From assembly GCF_002127655.1 (NCBI RefSeq), contig NZ_NEHB01000029.1, forward strand, positions 26,470 to 90,469: a stretch of DNA of 64,000 bases, read 5' to 3'. Made by a program: the position numbers and the translations under genes. This stretch comes from Janthinobacterium sp. GW456P. GTDB lineage: Bacteria > Pseudomonadota > Gammaproteobacteria > Burkholderiales > Burkholderiaceae_D. Each line of letters begins with the position of its first letter. Position 1 is the first letter of the stretch. Positions 10,606-20,400 of the stretch are shown piece by piece. Below the pieces are notes generated by a model. The model was not told the origin of the DNA. It saw only the letters and a list, made by a program, of their open reading frames with translations, and did no database searches.

Positions 10606-11958
10606 TTAGTGCGGCAGGCTCAGCCGCAAACGCAAGCCCGGCGCCGCGTCCTCGATCTCCAGGCTGCCCCCATGCAGGGCCGCGATGGCCGCCACGATGG
10701 ACAGGCCCAGGCCATTGCCGGGCAAATGGCGGCTCTTGTCGAGCCGGTAAAAACGCTGCGTCAGTTTCGGCAATTCCTCGGCAGGCACGCCGGGGCCGTT
10801 GTCGCGCACGGCCAGCCAGCTGCCCTGCTCATCGCTGCCGGCCGACACTTCCACCGTGGCGCCCTGCCCCGCGTACTTGATGGCATTGTCGACCAGGCTG
10901 GCCAGCGCGCTGCCCAGCAGGTTGCGGTCGCCGCGCGCCGGCACGGCCTCGCCATACATCTGCACCAGCAGCACGCCCTGCTCGTCGGCCGTCGCTTCAT
11001 ACATTTCCACGATGTCGGCGCCGATCCGGTGCAGGTCGATGTCGTCGAAATTCTCGGGGCGCATGCCCGATTCGGCCGCCGCGATCTGCAGCAGCTTGTC
11101 GAACACGCGCGTCAGGTCGTCGATGTCGTCGATGGCCGCCTGCGCCGCGCTTTCGTAGCCGGCCACGCCCTGCTGCTGGCGCAAGGCGCCATCGAGCTTG
11201 TTGCGGATGCGCGCCAGCGGCGTGCGCAAGTCGTGCGCGATGGCGTTCGACACGTGGCGCACGCCTTCCATCAGGTGTTCGATGCGGTCGAGCATGCGGT
11301 TGATGTCGCGGCTCAGCAAGCCGAATTCATCCTCGCTGGACACGGGAATGCGCCGGCTCAGGTCGCCCGCCTCGATCTCGCCCGCCGTGCGGCGGATTTG
11401 CCCGATGCGCGCCTCGAGCTGGCGGCGGAACAGCCAGGCGCCCGCCGCCACCAGCACGATGGCCACCCCGCCGCCATAGGCCAGCGAGCGCAGCACCAGG
11501 GTGCGGATCGACCTGCCCTCCTCCATGTCGCGCCCGACGAACAGGCGCGCGCCGCCCGCCAGGTCGCGGATCAGCATGCGCGCGGGCACCCGGCGCCCTT
11601 CGCGCGTGACGTCGCGGTGCAGCAGGCGGCCCACGGGGCTGCCCACGTCGGGCCAGGACGACAGGTTGCCCGCCACCCGGCGGCCATCGGCATCGACCAG
11701 CAAAAAAATCTCCGTGTCGCTGTCGGTGCGGTCGGTCAGCAGATGGGCGATTTCCGCCGTCGTGCGGCTGCTGCCGCCCTGCTCATACAGCGCGGCGAGG
11801 CGCTCGGAAAGCAAGGCCAGCTTGCGGTCCACGCTGCGATCGAGCACGCCGATGGTGCCGAAATAGAACACGGCGCAGACGATGCTGATCGACACGACCA
11901 CCAGCACGCCATAGCCGAGCGCCAACCGGGCCGCGATCGAGCGGTGCAGCTTACGCAC
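10606..11958 (-). CDS. HAMP-containing sensor histidine kinase
   Basis: 450 aa inner-membrane kinase. One membrane helix (about residues 11-32) and a second (about 165-187) flank a periplasmic domain of about 130 residues. A HAMP segment follows (RRTAGEIEAGDLSRRIPV), then HisKA with the phospho-acceptor motif NAIAHDLRTPL, an N-box NAIKYA, G1 DNGPGV and G2 GNGLGLSIV. The start is a GTG at 11958 that overlaps the response-regulator stop by eight bases, so translation is coupled. Signal unknown. The layout matches OmpR-partner kinases of the heavy-metal or envelope-stress type, but no metal-binding motif is obvious in the periplasmic loop. Confidence 0.95.
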   Translation of the reverse strand: MRKLHRSIAARLALGYGVLVVVSISIVCAVFYFGTIGVLDRSVDRKLALLSERLAALYEQGGSSRTTAEIAHLLTDRTDSDTEIFLLVDADGRRVAGNLSSWPDVGSPVGRLLHRDVTREGRRVPARMLIRDLAGGARLFVGRDMEEGRSIRTLVLRSLAYGGGVAIVLVAAGAWLFRRQLEARIGQIRRTAGEIEAGDLSRRIPVSSEDEFGLLSRDINRMLDRIEHLMEGVRHVSNAIAHDLRTPLARIRNKLDGALRQQQGVAGYESAAQAAIDDIDDLTRVFDKLLQIAAAESGMRPENFDDIDLHRIGADIVEMYEATADEQGVLLVQMYGEAVPARGDRNLLGSALASLVDNAIKYAGQGATVEVSAGSDEQGSWLAVRDNGPGVPAEELPKLTQRFYRLDKSRHLPGNGLGLSIVAAIAALHGGSLEIEDAAPGLRLRLSLPH

Positions 11959-12637
11959 CGTCGAGCACGCCCAGGGTGTAGCCGACGCCGCGCACCGTGT
12001 GGATCAGCGGCGGCGCAAATTCCTTGTCCACCTTGGTGCGCAAACGGCTCACCTGCACGTCGATGACGTTGGTCTGCGGGTCGAAATGGTAGTCCCACAC
12101 GGCTTCGAGCAGCATGGCGCGCGTGACGGACTGGCCCTGATGACGCATCAGGTATTCGAGCAGGCGAAATTCGCGCGGCTGCAGCGCGATTTGCCGGTTG
12201 GCGCGCGTTACGCGCATGGTGCGCATATCGAGCACCAGGTCGGCCACCTGCAGCTGCGTCGATTCGGGCACGGGCGCGGCGCGCCGCAGCAGCGCCTCGA
12301 TGCGCGCCAGCAGTTCGGCGATGGCGAACGGCTTCGACAGGTAGTCGTCGCCGCCGCTGCGCAAGCCGCGCACGCGTTCGTCGACGCTGGACAGGGCCGA
12401 CAGCACCAGCACGGGCGTGTTGCGGCCCATGCCGCGCAAGCGCGCGACGATGGCCAGGCCGTCGATTTCGCCGGGCAGCAGGCGGTCGAGCACCAGCGCA
12501 TCCCAGTCTTCGCCGCAGGCCAGGCGCATGCCGTCGATGCCATTGTCGCAAGCGGTCACGTCGTGGCCCGCCTCGCGCAGGCCGGCACAGATATAGCGGG
12601 AAGTTTCGGCTTCGTCTTCGATGACCAGGCAGCGCAC
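11951..12637 (-). CDS. OmpR-family response regulator
   Basis: 228 aa. The receiver domain has acidic residues at EDE, the phospho-acceptor aspartate in WDALVLDRLLPGEIDG and the conserved lysine in DDYLSKPFA. The C-terminal winged-helix DNA-binding domain has LQPREFRLLEYLMRHQG and VDVQVSRLRTKVD. The start is a GTG at 12637 with AAGGA six bases before it. It forms an operon with the downstream kinase gene, overlapping by eight bases. The DUF481 gene diverges from it across a 320-bp gap and is a candidate target. Confidence 0.96.
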   Translation of the reverse strand: MRCLVIEDEAETSRYICAGLREAGHDVTACDNGIDGMRLACGEDWDALVLDRLLPGEIDGLAIVARLRGMGRNTPVLVLSALSSVDERVRGLRSGGDDYLSKPFAIAELLARIEALLRRAAPVPESTQLQVADLVLDMRTMRVTRANRQIALQPREFRLLEYLMRHQGQSVTRAMLLEAVWDYHFDPQTNVIDVQVSRLRTKVDKEFAPPLIHTVRGVGYTLGVLDGA

Positions 12638-12957
12638 GGGAGTTCCTTAATCAGGCAGCAAATAGGCGCAGCATACGCCAGCCGCGCGCCACTTGCCAGC
12701 CCCGCCGCGCAGGCATGCCGCCCGGCGGCTGGCGCCAGCTATCAAGTTGGCAAGATTGCAGCGGCCATGCCGCCTGCGGCGCGCCGCCGCGTGCGGCGAA
12801 CCATCACAGGGTCGGGTACAATACAGCCTCGACAATGTTTGGCCGCGCCCGCGCGCCCTGTTTTCAGGCGCCATGCGGATCGCCGCGGCCTGCACCGACA
12901 CCGATGCCACCAACGAACAGCAGGCGCGCCTGGCGCGCGCCACAGACCAATACAGCC
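12638..12957. other. divergent intergenic region between the response regulator and the DUF481 gene
   Basis: 320 bp without a convincing gene. It contains a TACAAT at 12817-12822 that could be a plus-strand -10 element, with no good -35, and several GC-rich inverted repeats around 12715-12745, including the palindrome CTGGCGCCAG. Divergent promoters are expected here. Confidence 0.5.
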
Positions 12958-13734
12958 ATGAAATCGACCCACTCTCTCGCACTGGCGCTGGCCACGGCCA
13001 TCACTTGCGGCAGCGCCGCCGCCGCCGACACCAAGCAAAGCATGCTGTTCGATGAAATCCCCATCGGCAGCTGGAGCACTTCCGCCGAACTGGGCGCCAT
13101 CACCACCTCGGGCAACACGGTCGGCACCTCCGTCACGGGCAAGATCGACGCGCGCCAGGAACTCGATGACTGGAGCAACCAGTACATCTTCAGCGGCTAC
13201 TTCAAGGAAGACGAGACAACGAACGACGAGGGACAAAAGGTCCGCGAACGCTCGGCCGAACGCTTTTCCGCCTCCGCCAAGGCCGCCTACAAGCTGATGG
13301 CCGACCATGAAAAACTGTTCGTGCTGGCCTCGCACGTGAACGACAAGTTCGGCGCCTACACCAAGTACTCGACCCTGGCCGTCGGTCACGGCTCGCGCTG
13401 GTACCAGTCCAGTGACAAGAGCGTCGACGTGGAAATCGGTCCTGGCTATTTCAGCGGCACCAACGACGAAGGCATATCGGAGCACGGCCTGACGGTGCGC
13501 GGCGCGGCCGCGATGAAGTGGAAGATCAGCCAGTCGGCCATGTTCACGCAGACGGTCAGCGTGGAACGGGGCACCTCGAACACCCACTCGATCGCCGAGA
13601 CGGCCCTGAGCACGAAGATCAACGGCACCATGCAGATGAAGGCCGCCTTCAGCGCCCGCAACGACACGCGCGTACCGGACGACAAGAAGAACACGGATAC
13701 GCAAACCTCGCTGACCCTGGTTTATTCGTTCTGA
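12958..13734 (+). CDS. DUF481 outer-membrane beta-barrel-like protein
   Basis: 258 aa. A signal peptide of about 22 residues ends SAAAA, so I chose the ATG at 12958 over the earlier frame opening at 12715. The mature part shows alternating amphipathic strands, GSWSTSAELGAITTSGNT and later TQTSLTLVYSF with a terminal Phe, as in the DUF481 (YdiY-like) family of salt- or acid-induced outer-membrane proteins. No clear ribosome site precedes the ATG. The next gene, an esterase lipoprotein, starts one base after its stop, so the two form an operon. Function is unknown beyond the envelope. Confidence 0.85.
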   Translation: MKSTHSLALALATAITCGSAAAADTKQSMLFDEIPIGSWSTSAELGAITTSGNTVGTSVTGKIDARQELDDWSNQYIFSGYFKEDETTNDEGQKVRERSAERFSASAKAAYKLMADHEKLFVLASHVNDKFGAYTKYSTLAVGHGSRWYQSSDKSVDVEIGPGYFSGTNDEGISEHGLTVRGAAAMKWKISQSAMFTQTVSVERGTSNTHSIAETALSTKINGTMQMKAAFSARNDTRVPDDKKNTDTQTSLTLVYSF

Positions 13735-13735
13735 G

Positions 13736-15619
13736 ATGCGGGCCACGCTGACGCGGCGCCTGCGCCTGGGCGCCCTCCTGTGCGCGGCGGCGCTGCTGAG
13801 CGGCTGCGCCGCCGTCACCGTCAGCGCCATTTCTCCGGCCGACTACCTGCAGCAGCGGCGCGGCGACATTCTCACCACGGGCAAACTCAGCGCCTCGGCC
13901 AGCGAAGTGCTGCGCATCATCGGCAGCGACATCGCCGCCTGCGAAGCCAATACGGGCAGCTGCCGCGCCGACCTGGCCCGCTCCGAGCTGCTCAGCGACG
14001 AGCAGCGCCTGGCGACGCTGTCCGAATTGTGGCTGGAAACGGCGCTGGCGGAAGAAAAACAGGGCGGCCACGCCAGCGCAGAACTGCTGGCCGCCTGGCT
14101 GGAATCGGCCCGCTATGCGTATGCCTACCTGTTCTACACGACGCGCACGCCGGGCCAGCGCGCCTTCGAGGAACGCCAGACGCAGATCCGCGATTACTAT
14201 AACTACGCCGTGCAAAAAGCCGTCGGCAACCTGTTCCGCCACCACGGCGAATACCGGCCGGACGGCAATGTGATCCGCGTGGCCGGCTGGCAGATCGACA
14301 GCGAATTGTCGGCCCTGCGCCTGCCCGACGACGGCACCCTGCCCGACGAACTGCTGCCGGCCACCTCGCTGTCGTTTTCCGGCCTGCGCAATGTGTACCG
14401 TCGCGACGGCTTCGGCGCCGACCTGGTGGCCGTCATGCCCAGGCCCCCGGCGTCGACAGGCGACTATGTGCCGTACCAGGAGACGCGTTTTCCCGTCGTC
14501 ACGGCGCTGATCCGCTTCGACGGCAACAGCCTGCAAGAAGTACTGGCCACGCAGCAACTGCTGGTGATGCTGGTCGACCCGACGCGCAGCGAATCGACGC
14601 GCATGGCGGGCCAGGAACTGCCCGTGGCCGCCAATTTCACGGCCGGCTATGGCCTGTGGCTGGCCCGTTCCGGCTTCGGCGTGCAGGCGCTGCGCACCCT
14701 GTTCGGCCGCGCCGACGGCATTTCGCGCCCGCAGGTGCACCTGATGCAGCCCTACGACCCGAACAAGCGCACCATCGTCATGCTGCACGGCCTGGCCAGC
14801 AGCCCGGAAGCGTGGATCAATGTGGCCAATGAACTGATGGGCGACGAACAGCTGCGCCGCCGCTACCAGATCTGGCAGGTGTACTACCCGAGCAACGCGC
14901 CGCTGGCCGCCAACAATGCGGCCATCCGCAAGGCGCTCGCCGCCACACTGGCGCAATTCGACCCGGCTGGCAAGGCGATGGCCGCGAACGACATGGTCTT
15001 GATCGGCCACAGCATGGGCGGCGTGCTGGCGCGCCTGATGGTGTCCGACGCCAGCAACACCCTGCTCGATGCCATCACGGAAGAATACAATTTGAAGGGC
15101 AAGAAGGCGGAAAAAGTGCGCGCCGGCCTGGCGCCCTACCTCAATTTCACGGCCATGCCGCAGGTCAACCGCGCCATCTTCATCGCCGCGCCGCACCGCG
15201 GCACCTCGTTCGCCAACCACAAGGTGGCGCGCTGGATCGCCAATCTGGTGACCCTGCCCATCAACATGCTCGACCAGCTGTCCGACGCGGCCGGCAGCCT
15301 GGCGCAGCTCGACACGGGCAGCAGCGAACCGCTGCGCATCCCCAACAGCATCGATAACCTCAGCGACAAGGACCCGTTCGTGCGCCTGGTGGCCGACTTG
15401 CCCATCAGCCCGAAAGTGCGCTACTACTCCATCATGGGCAACGACACGCCGGAGCTGCCCCTGGCGGACTCCAGCGACGGCGTGGTGCCGTATGCCAGCG
15501 CCCACCTCGACGGCGCCCAGTCGGAAAAAGTCATTCCGTCCTGGCACAGCGTGCAGGAAAGCCCGCAGGCGATTCTGGAGATACGGCGGATCTTGCGGTT
15601 GCCTGACACCTTGCCCTGA
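13736..15619 (+). CDS. alpha/beta-hydrolase lipoprotein (esterase/lipase-like)
   Basis: 627 aa. It has a lipoprotein signal peptide with lipobox LLSGC, so the mature N-terminus is a lipidated Cys near residue 23. The C-terminal half is an alpha/beta hydrolase. It has an oxyanion-region IVMLHGLASSPEAW, a nucleophile elbow LIGHSMGGVLARL, a middle segment AAPHRGTSFAN and a late SSDGVVPYASAHLDGA, with a His in IPSWHSVQESP. Together these supply the Ser-Asp-His set. The N-terminal 300 residues are not recognised. It lies one base after the DUF481 gene, so both probably act at the outer membrane. The substrate could be a lipid or ester and is not determined. Confidence 0.88.
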   Translation: MRATLTRRLRLGALLCAAALLSGCAAVTVSAISPADYLQQRRGDILTTGKLSASASEVLRIIGSDIAACEANTGSCRADLARSELLSDEQRLATLSELWLETALAEEKQGGHASAELLAAWLESARYAYAYLFYTTRTPGQRAFEERQTQIRDYYNYAVQKAVGNLFRHHGEYRPDGNVIRVAGWQIDSELSALRLPDDGTLPDELLPATSLSFSGLRNVYRRDGFGADLVAVMPRPPASTGDYVPYQETRFPVVTALIRFDGNSLQEVLATQQLLVMLVDPTRSESTRMAGQELPVAANFTAGYGLWLARSGFGVQALRTLFGRADGISRPQVHLMQPYDPNKRTIVMLHGLASSPEAWINVANELMGDEQLRRRYQIWQVYYPSNAPLAANNAAIRKALAATLAQFDPAGKAMAANDMVLIGHSMGGVLARLMVSDASNTLLDAITEEYNLKGKKAEKVRAGLAPYLNFTAMPQVNRAIFIAAPHRGTSFANHKVARWIANLVTLPINMLDQLSDAAGSLAQLDTGSSEPLRIPNSIDNLSDKDPFVRLVADLPISPKVRYYSIMGNDTPELPLADSSDGVVPYASAHLDGAQSEKVIPSWHSVQESPQAILEIRRILRLPDTLP

Positions 15620-15681
15620 TGCACTTGGCATTCTTCCTCATCGATGAGTGCTGGACAAGACAATTTTCTCGTGTGATAAAG

Positions 15682-15710
15682 TTGCGAAACATGAGAATTT
15701 TGTATATGAT
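15682..15710 (+). promoter_or_regulatory. sigma-70-type promoter for the ParS-like gene
   Basis: TTGCGA at 15682-15687, a 17-base spacer and TATGAT at 15705-15710, in a locally AT-rich stretch 33 bp before the start codon. The gene also has a strong ribosome site (AAAGGA, 15731-15736, six bases before the ATG). Confidence 0.7.
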
Positions 15711-15742
15711 GTTCTTTAGTACGCTACTGCAAAGGAATCATC

Positions 15743-16387
15743 ATGACAGTGCATCTGCATCCCGCCACTTTGGTGCCCGATCGGCAGGCATTCACCGATA
15801 GCGACCTTCGGGCGGTGGAGCAATTCTCGCAGCTCGTCAGCTCACAGCTCGACATCCTGGCGCAAGGGCCCGAGCGCCAGCGCCTGATCGACCTGGCCAC
15901 GCGCGCGCTCCATCAAGCGCGTGCCTCGCTGGGCGCCCCGCCGCCGCGCGCGCCGCTCCAGCTTCCCGTGTCAAAACTCAAGGTGTCCGATGTCATTGGG
16001 CAAGGATGGGTGGAACTGTCGCAAGCATCGCTGTATCGCGCGGTGGAAAGCCAGCGGTTCTATTGCGTGACGCCAAAAGGACGCAGTATCGGCAAGGAGT
16101 TTCCGGCTTGGCAATTTGTCCAGCCCGTGCCGGAACTGATCGCACCCGTGCTGGCCATCCTCGCCGGCCAGCCCAGCAGTGACATTCACGCCTTCTGGGT
16201 CAGCCGTGTTGACGAATTCAACGAACTGTCGCCAGCGGAGCTGCTTGCAGGCAAATCGTTCGAAACGCGGGCCGAGATCCACCCCAGCCAGCAGGCGCTG
16301 CTGGATCTGCCGGCAAACGAGAGATTGCGCAAGGTGCTTGCGGTGGCGAAGTGGCAGCATGGAGGGATGGCTGACATCGTAGGTTAA
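15743..16387 (+). CDS. orphan protein with a ParS/MbcA/Xre-antitoxin-like C-terminal domain
   Basis: 214 aa, soluble, with no signal peptide. Residues about 130-175 contain FVQPVPELIAPVLAILAG, then HAFWVSRV and FNELSPAELLAGK. That spacing recalls the toxin-binding domain of MbcA/ParS/Xre antitoxins, which have a helix, W-L, and then a G-x-S/T-P-x-x-L-L motif. The N-terminal half has no obvious HTH. No RES-domain toxin lies on either side: upstream is an esterase, downstream a convergent HD-GYP gene 26 bp away. It has its own promoter in AT-rich DNA. It could be a remnant of a toxin-antitoxin pair or a free-standing regulator. Domain call is by pattern and moderate. Confidence 0.55.
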   Translation: MTVHLHPATLVPDRQAFTDSDLRAVEQFSQLVSSQLDILAQGPERQRLIDLATRALHQARASLGAPPPRAPLQLPVSKLKVSDVIGQGWVELSQASLYRAVESQRFYCVTPKGRSIGKEFPAWQFVQPVPELIAPVLAILAGQPSSDIHAFWVSRVDEFNELSPAELLAGKSFETRAEIHPSQQALLDLPANERLRKVLAVAKWQHGGMADIVG

Positions 16388-16413
16388 CATGCCCCGCCCT
16401 GAGCTGAAACGCC

Positions 16414-17409
16414 CTACGCCGGCTCGCGCCACTTGTCCTTGATCGCAAGCATGGCCGGCAACTGCTCGATGAACAGCGCCAGCAGCGCGGGATCGAAATG
16501 CCTGCCGCTGTCGCGCTGCATGGCGGCGATGGCCTCTTCGACCGTCCAGGCGCGCTTGTACGGACGTTCGCTGGTGAGCGCGTCGAAGACGTCGGCGATG
16601 GCGACGATGCGGCCTTCGTGCGGGATGTCCTCGCCCTTCAAGCCTTGCGGATAGCCGCTGCCATCCCATTTTTCATGGTGCGTCAGGGCGATGGTGCGCG
16701 CCATTTTCAAGAGGCCGCCCGCATGCTCGCCGATAATGGCCGCGCCGATTTCCGCGTGGCGGCGCATGACATTCCATTCATCGACATCGAGCTTGCCCGG
16801 TTTTTGCAGGATGGCGTCGGGGATGCCGATCTTGCCCACGTCGTGCATGGGCGCCGCGTTCAATAAATCTTCCGCCCTGGCCGCGCTGTAGCCGGCCGCC
16901 AGCGCCAGCTGGCGCGCGTAATAGCTCATGCGGATGACGTGCATGCCCGTCTCGTTGTCCTTGTATTCGGCCGCCTGGCCCAGCGTCTGGATCACCTGCA
17001 GGCGCGAACGGCGCAATTCCTCGGCGGCCACCAGAGACAAATGCGTGCGCACGCGGGCGCGCACGATGGGCGGGCTGACCGGCTTGATGATGTAGTCGAC
17101 GGCGCCGGCGTCGAAGCCGTCCGCCTCGTCCTTCACGTCGCACAGCGCGGTGACGAAAATGACGGGGATGGCGGCCGTCGATGGCATGGCTTTCAGCCGG
17201 CGGCAGACTTCATAGCCCGTCATGGCCGGCATCATGATATCGAGCAGGATCAGTTCAACGGGGTTGTTCTGCGCCAGTTCCAGCGCCTTCTCGCCATCCT
17301 TGGCGTACAGCAGGCGGTAATCGTCCTGCAGGATCTGGCGCAGCACCTGCAGATTCGTCGCTTCGTCGTCGACCAGCAGCAGGATAGGTTTGTCTTCTTG
17401 TAAGGTCAT
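16414..17409 (-). CDS. response regulator with HD-GYP c-di-GMP phosphodiesterase domain
   Basis: 331 aa from the ATG at 17409; the open frame reaches 17502, but the receiver domain starts MTLQEDKPILLLVDDE. REC has the phospho-Asp in LILLDIMMPAMTG and the Lys in YIIKP. The HD-GYP output domain has MHDVGKIG, LTHHEKWDGSGYP and IVAIADVFDALTSERPYK, including the GYP signature, so it is predicted to break down cyclic di-GMP. It lies 13 bp after the large MHYT hybrid kinase on the same strand and is its likely phosphorelay partner through the Hpt domain. Confidence 0.95.
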   Translation of the reverse strand: MTLQEDKPILLLVDDEATNLQVLRQILQDDYRLLYAKDGEKALELAQNNPVELILLDIMMPAMTGYEVCRRLKAMPSTAAIPVIFVTALCDVKDEADGFDAGAVDYIIKPVSPPIVRARVRTHLSLVAAEELRRSRLQVIQTLGQAAEYKDNETGMHVIRMSYYARQLALAAGYSAARAEDLLNAAPMHDVGKIGIPDAILQKPGKLDVDEWNVMRRHAEIGAAIIGEHAGGLLKMARTIALTHHEKWDGSGYPQGLKGEDIPHEGRIVAIADVFDALTSERPYKRAWTVEEAIAAMQRDSGRHFDPALLALFIEQLPAMLAIKDKWREPA

Positions 17410-17422
17410 CGTTAGCCCAATA

Positions 17423-20400
17423 TCAGGAAAGGTCGGCAGCCGTCGGCTCCTCGAGCCACGCCAGCAGCTGGCGCAGCACGCCCACGGCATGCGCAAATTC
17501 AAAGTCGTCGATGGCGCTGGCCAGCGCCTGCAGGCGCTGCTGCTGGCCGTGCGGCGCCAGCATACCGGCGATCTGCGCCATCAGGGAATCGTCGAGCTGC
17601 CCGCCCTCCAGGCTGGCGATGGCTTGCCGCAGCAAGACGCCGGCAGCTGGCGCATCGAGGGGCGCGCTGGCGGCCGTCGCGTCCATGGCCACAGCCGGCA
17701 TATTCACCTCTTCCAGTTCACCGGCCAGCGCCATGAAGGCGGCGGCCAGCTGCACCAGCAATTCGGTGGCCGGCAACTGGCGCGCGATCGCTTGTTCGAT
17801 GCGTCCCAGCAGGCTTTCGACCTGCACCAGGCACAAATTGCCCGCCGCGCCCTTGATACGGTGCAGCAGGTGGCCGGCCACGCTGGCGCCGCCGCGCTCC
17901 AGTTCCGCCGCCAGCATGGCGGCACAATCGCCATTGGCCTGCACGAAGCGGCCGATCGCCCGCTGCAAGGCTACACGTCCGCCCCACAGGGCGATGCCGC
18001 GCTGCCAGTCGACCTGGCCGGCGGCCACGCGCGCCGCCGCGCCGGCGGCCGGCGGCGGCATGGTCACGGCGATATCGAGCAGACGGGCGATTTCCGCCGT
18101 CAGCTTGTGCATTTCCAGCGGCTTCGAGGCAAAGCCGTTCATGCCGGCCATCTGCGCGGCGCGGCGGTCCTGTTCCAGCACGCTGGCCGTCAGGGCGATG
18201 ATGGGCGTCGCCTTCAGACCCTGCTCGCGCTCGTACACACGGATCAAACGCGTCGCTTCCAGTCCATCCATGCGCGGCATCTGCACGTCCATCAGGACGA
18301 TGTCGAAGCTGCCCTTGCTGAACTCGCGCACGGCGCTCTCGCCATCGCTGGCGGCGATCACCTGGTGACCGGCCGCGCCCAGGCTGATCAGGAGCAGCTC
18401 CACGTTCTGCGGCACGTCGTCTGCCGCCAGGATGCGCAGCGGCGGCAAGGCCGCCACGGGCTGCTCGCTACGGCGCGCCACGGCCTTGCCCGGCGCCAGC
18501 GGCAGCAGCACGTGGAACACGCTGCCCACGCCCAGGGTGCTTTCCACCGTGATGCTGCCTTTCATCAGTTCGACCAGCTGCAGCGAAATCGTCGTGCCCA
18601 GGCCCGTGCCGCCAAAGCGGCGGCTCATCGAGGAATCGGCTTGCGTGAATGGGGCGAAGATCTTGTCCAGGCGGTCGGCGGGGATGCCGATGCCCGTGTC
18701 GTGCACGGCGATATGCACTTGCTCGCCCTGCATGCCGACGGCGACGCGCACATGGCCCACTTCCGTAAACTTGACGGCGTTGCCGATCAGATTCGTCAGC
18801 ACCTGCTGCACACGGCGCGCGTCGCCCAGGAAGAACTGGCCCATGCCGGGATCGACATCGACATGCAGCACCAGGTCGCGCGCATGTGCCGTGACGCGCA
18901 GCGACGCGGCCACATGATCAACCAGGTCGGGCAGCGAAAAGTCCACCAGTTCCAGCTCGGTGGCGCCTTTTTCCAGCTTGGCCATGTCGAGGATATCGTT
19001 GAGCAGTTCGAGCAGGGATCGCGCGGACTGGCGCACGGTGCCCAGGTGGCGGCGCTGCAGGCTGTCCAGGGCCGTCCCCAGCAGCACTTCCGTGAAACCG
19101 ATAATGGCGTTCATCGGCGTGCGGATTTCATGGCTCATGTTGGCCAGGAAGCTGGTCTTCGATTCGGCGGCCAGCTCGGCGCGGTCTTTCGCCGCGCGCA
19201 GGTTTTCCTGCATGGCGCGCCGCTCGCTCACGTCGGTGGCCAGCTTGACCACCTTGAACGGCTTGCCGTCCGTGTTGAAGATCGGATTGTACGACGCCTG
19301 TATCCACACTTCGCGGCCATCCTTGCCGATGCGCTTGTACTCGCCCGTGTTGAATTCGCCGCCCGCCAGGTGCTGCCAGAACGCGATGTAGTCGGGCGAT
19401 GTCACGTGGGCGGGTTCGCAGAAAATGCTGTGGTGCAAGCCCAGCACGTCGTCGAGCTGGTAGCCGACCAGGTCCAGGAAGTTCTGATTGGCCGCCAGGA
19501 TGCGCCCCTGCAGGTCGAATTCCGCGACGGCCGTCGCGCGCGAGATGGCCGTCACCTTGCCCTCGTATTCGGCGTTGCGCAATTCGCTTTCCGTGATGTC
19601 GAGGATGACGCCGTCGATCCAGCGCACCACGCCGTCGTTGTCGAGCACGGGGCCGCTGCTTTCGCGCACCCAGCGCTCGCGCCCGTCGCGGTGGATCAGG
19701 CGGTAGACGTTCTCGAAGTCGCGCTGTTCGCCGGCCGCCTGCACGCAGGTATCGTTCACGCGCTGGCGGTCATCGGGATGCACGAGGTCGAACAGCCTGA
19801 CCCGCCCTTCGATGAAGTCCTGCGGTGTCCAGCCCGTCAGGTTGAAGACGGCGTCGCTGATGAAAATCATCTTCCATTCGGGCGCGAAGCTGCAGTGGAA
19901 AGACACGCCGGGAATATTGCGGATCAGGGTACGGTACTGGCGCTCGCTGTCCTTGAGCGCCTGCTCCATGCTGCGCGACGAGCGCATGTCCGTGACGAAG
20001 GCCACGAACAGGGGCTGGCCCGGCGTATCGATCTTGCCGATCGCCACGCGCATGGGCAGCACGGCGCCGTCCTTGTGGCAGCCATCGAGTTCGCGTCCGC
20101 TGTCGAGGATGCGCGAAGCGCCCTTTTCCAGATAGTCGCGCAGATAGCCCTCGTATTCGGCCGCGTCGGACGGTTGCAGCAGCACGCTGGCGTCGCGCCC
20201 GACGATTTCCGCTTCGCGCCAGCCGAACAGCTTTTCCGCGGCAGGATTGAAGGAGCGCACCTTGCCCTGGCCATCGATGGTGATCAAGCCATCGGCAGCC
20301 GTGTCGACGATGGCGCGCAGGCGCGATTCGCCGGCGCTGGCGTGGCGCAGCAGCTGGCGGTAGCGCAGCAAGCCGTTCGCGGCGGCCACAAAGACGGTCA

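Noticed and set aside
13649..15631. 660-aa minus-strand open frame
   Set aside because: Antisense to the esterase lipoprotein, which has a lipobox and a complete hydrolase core.
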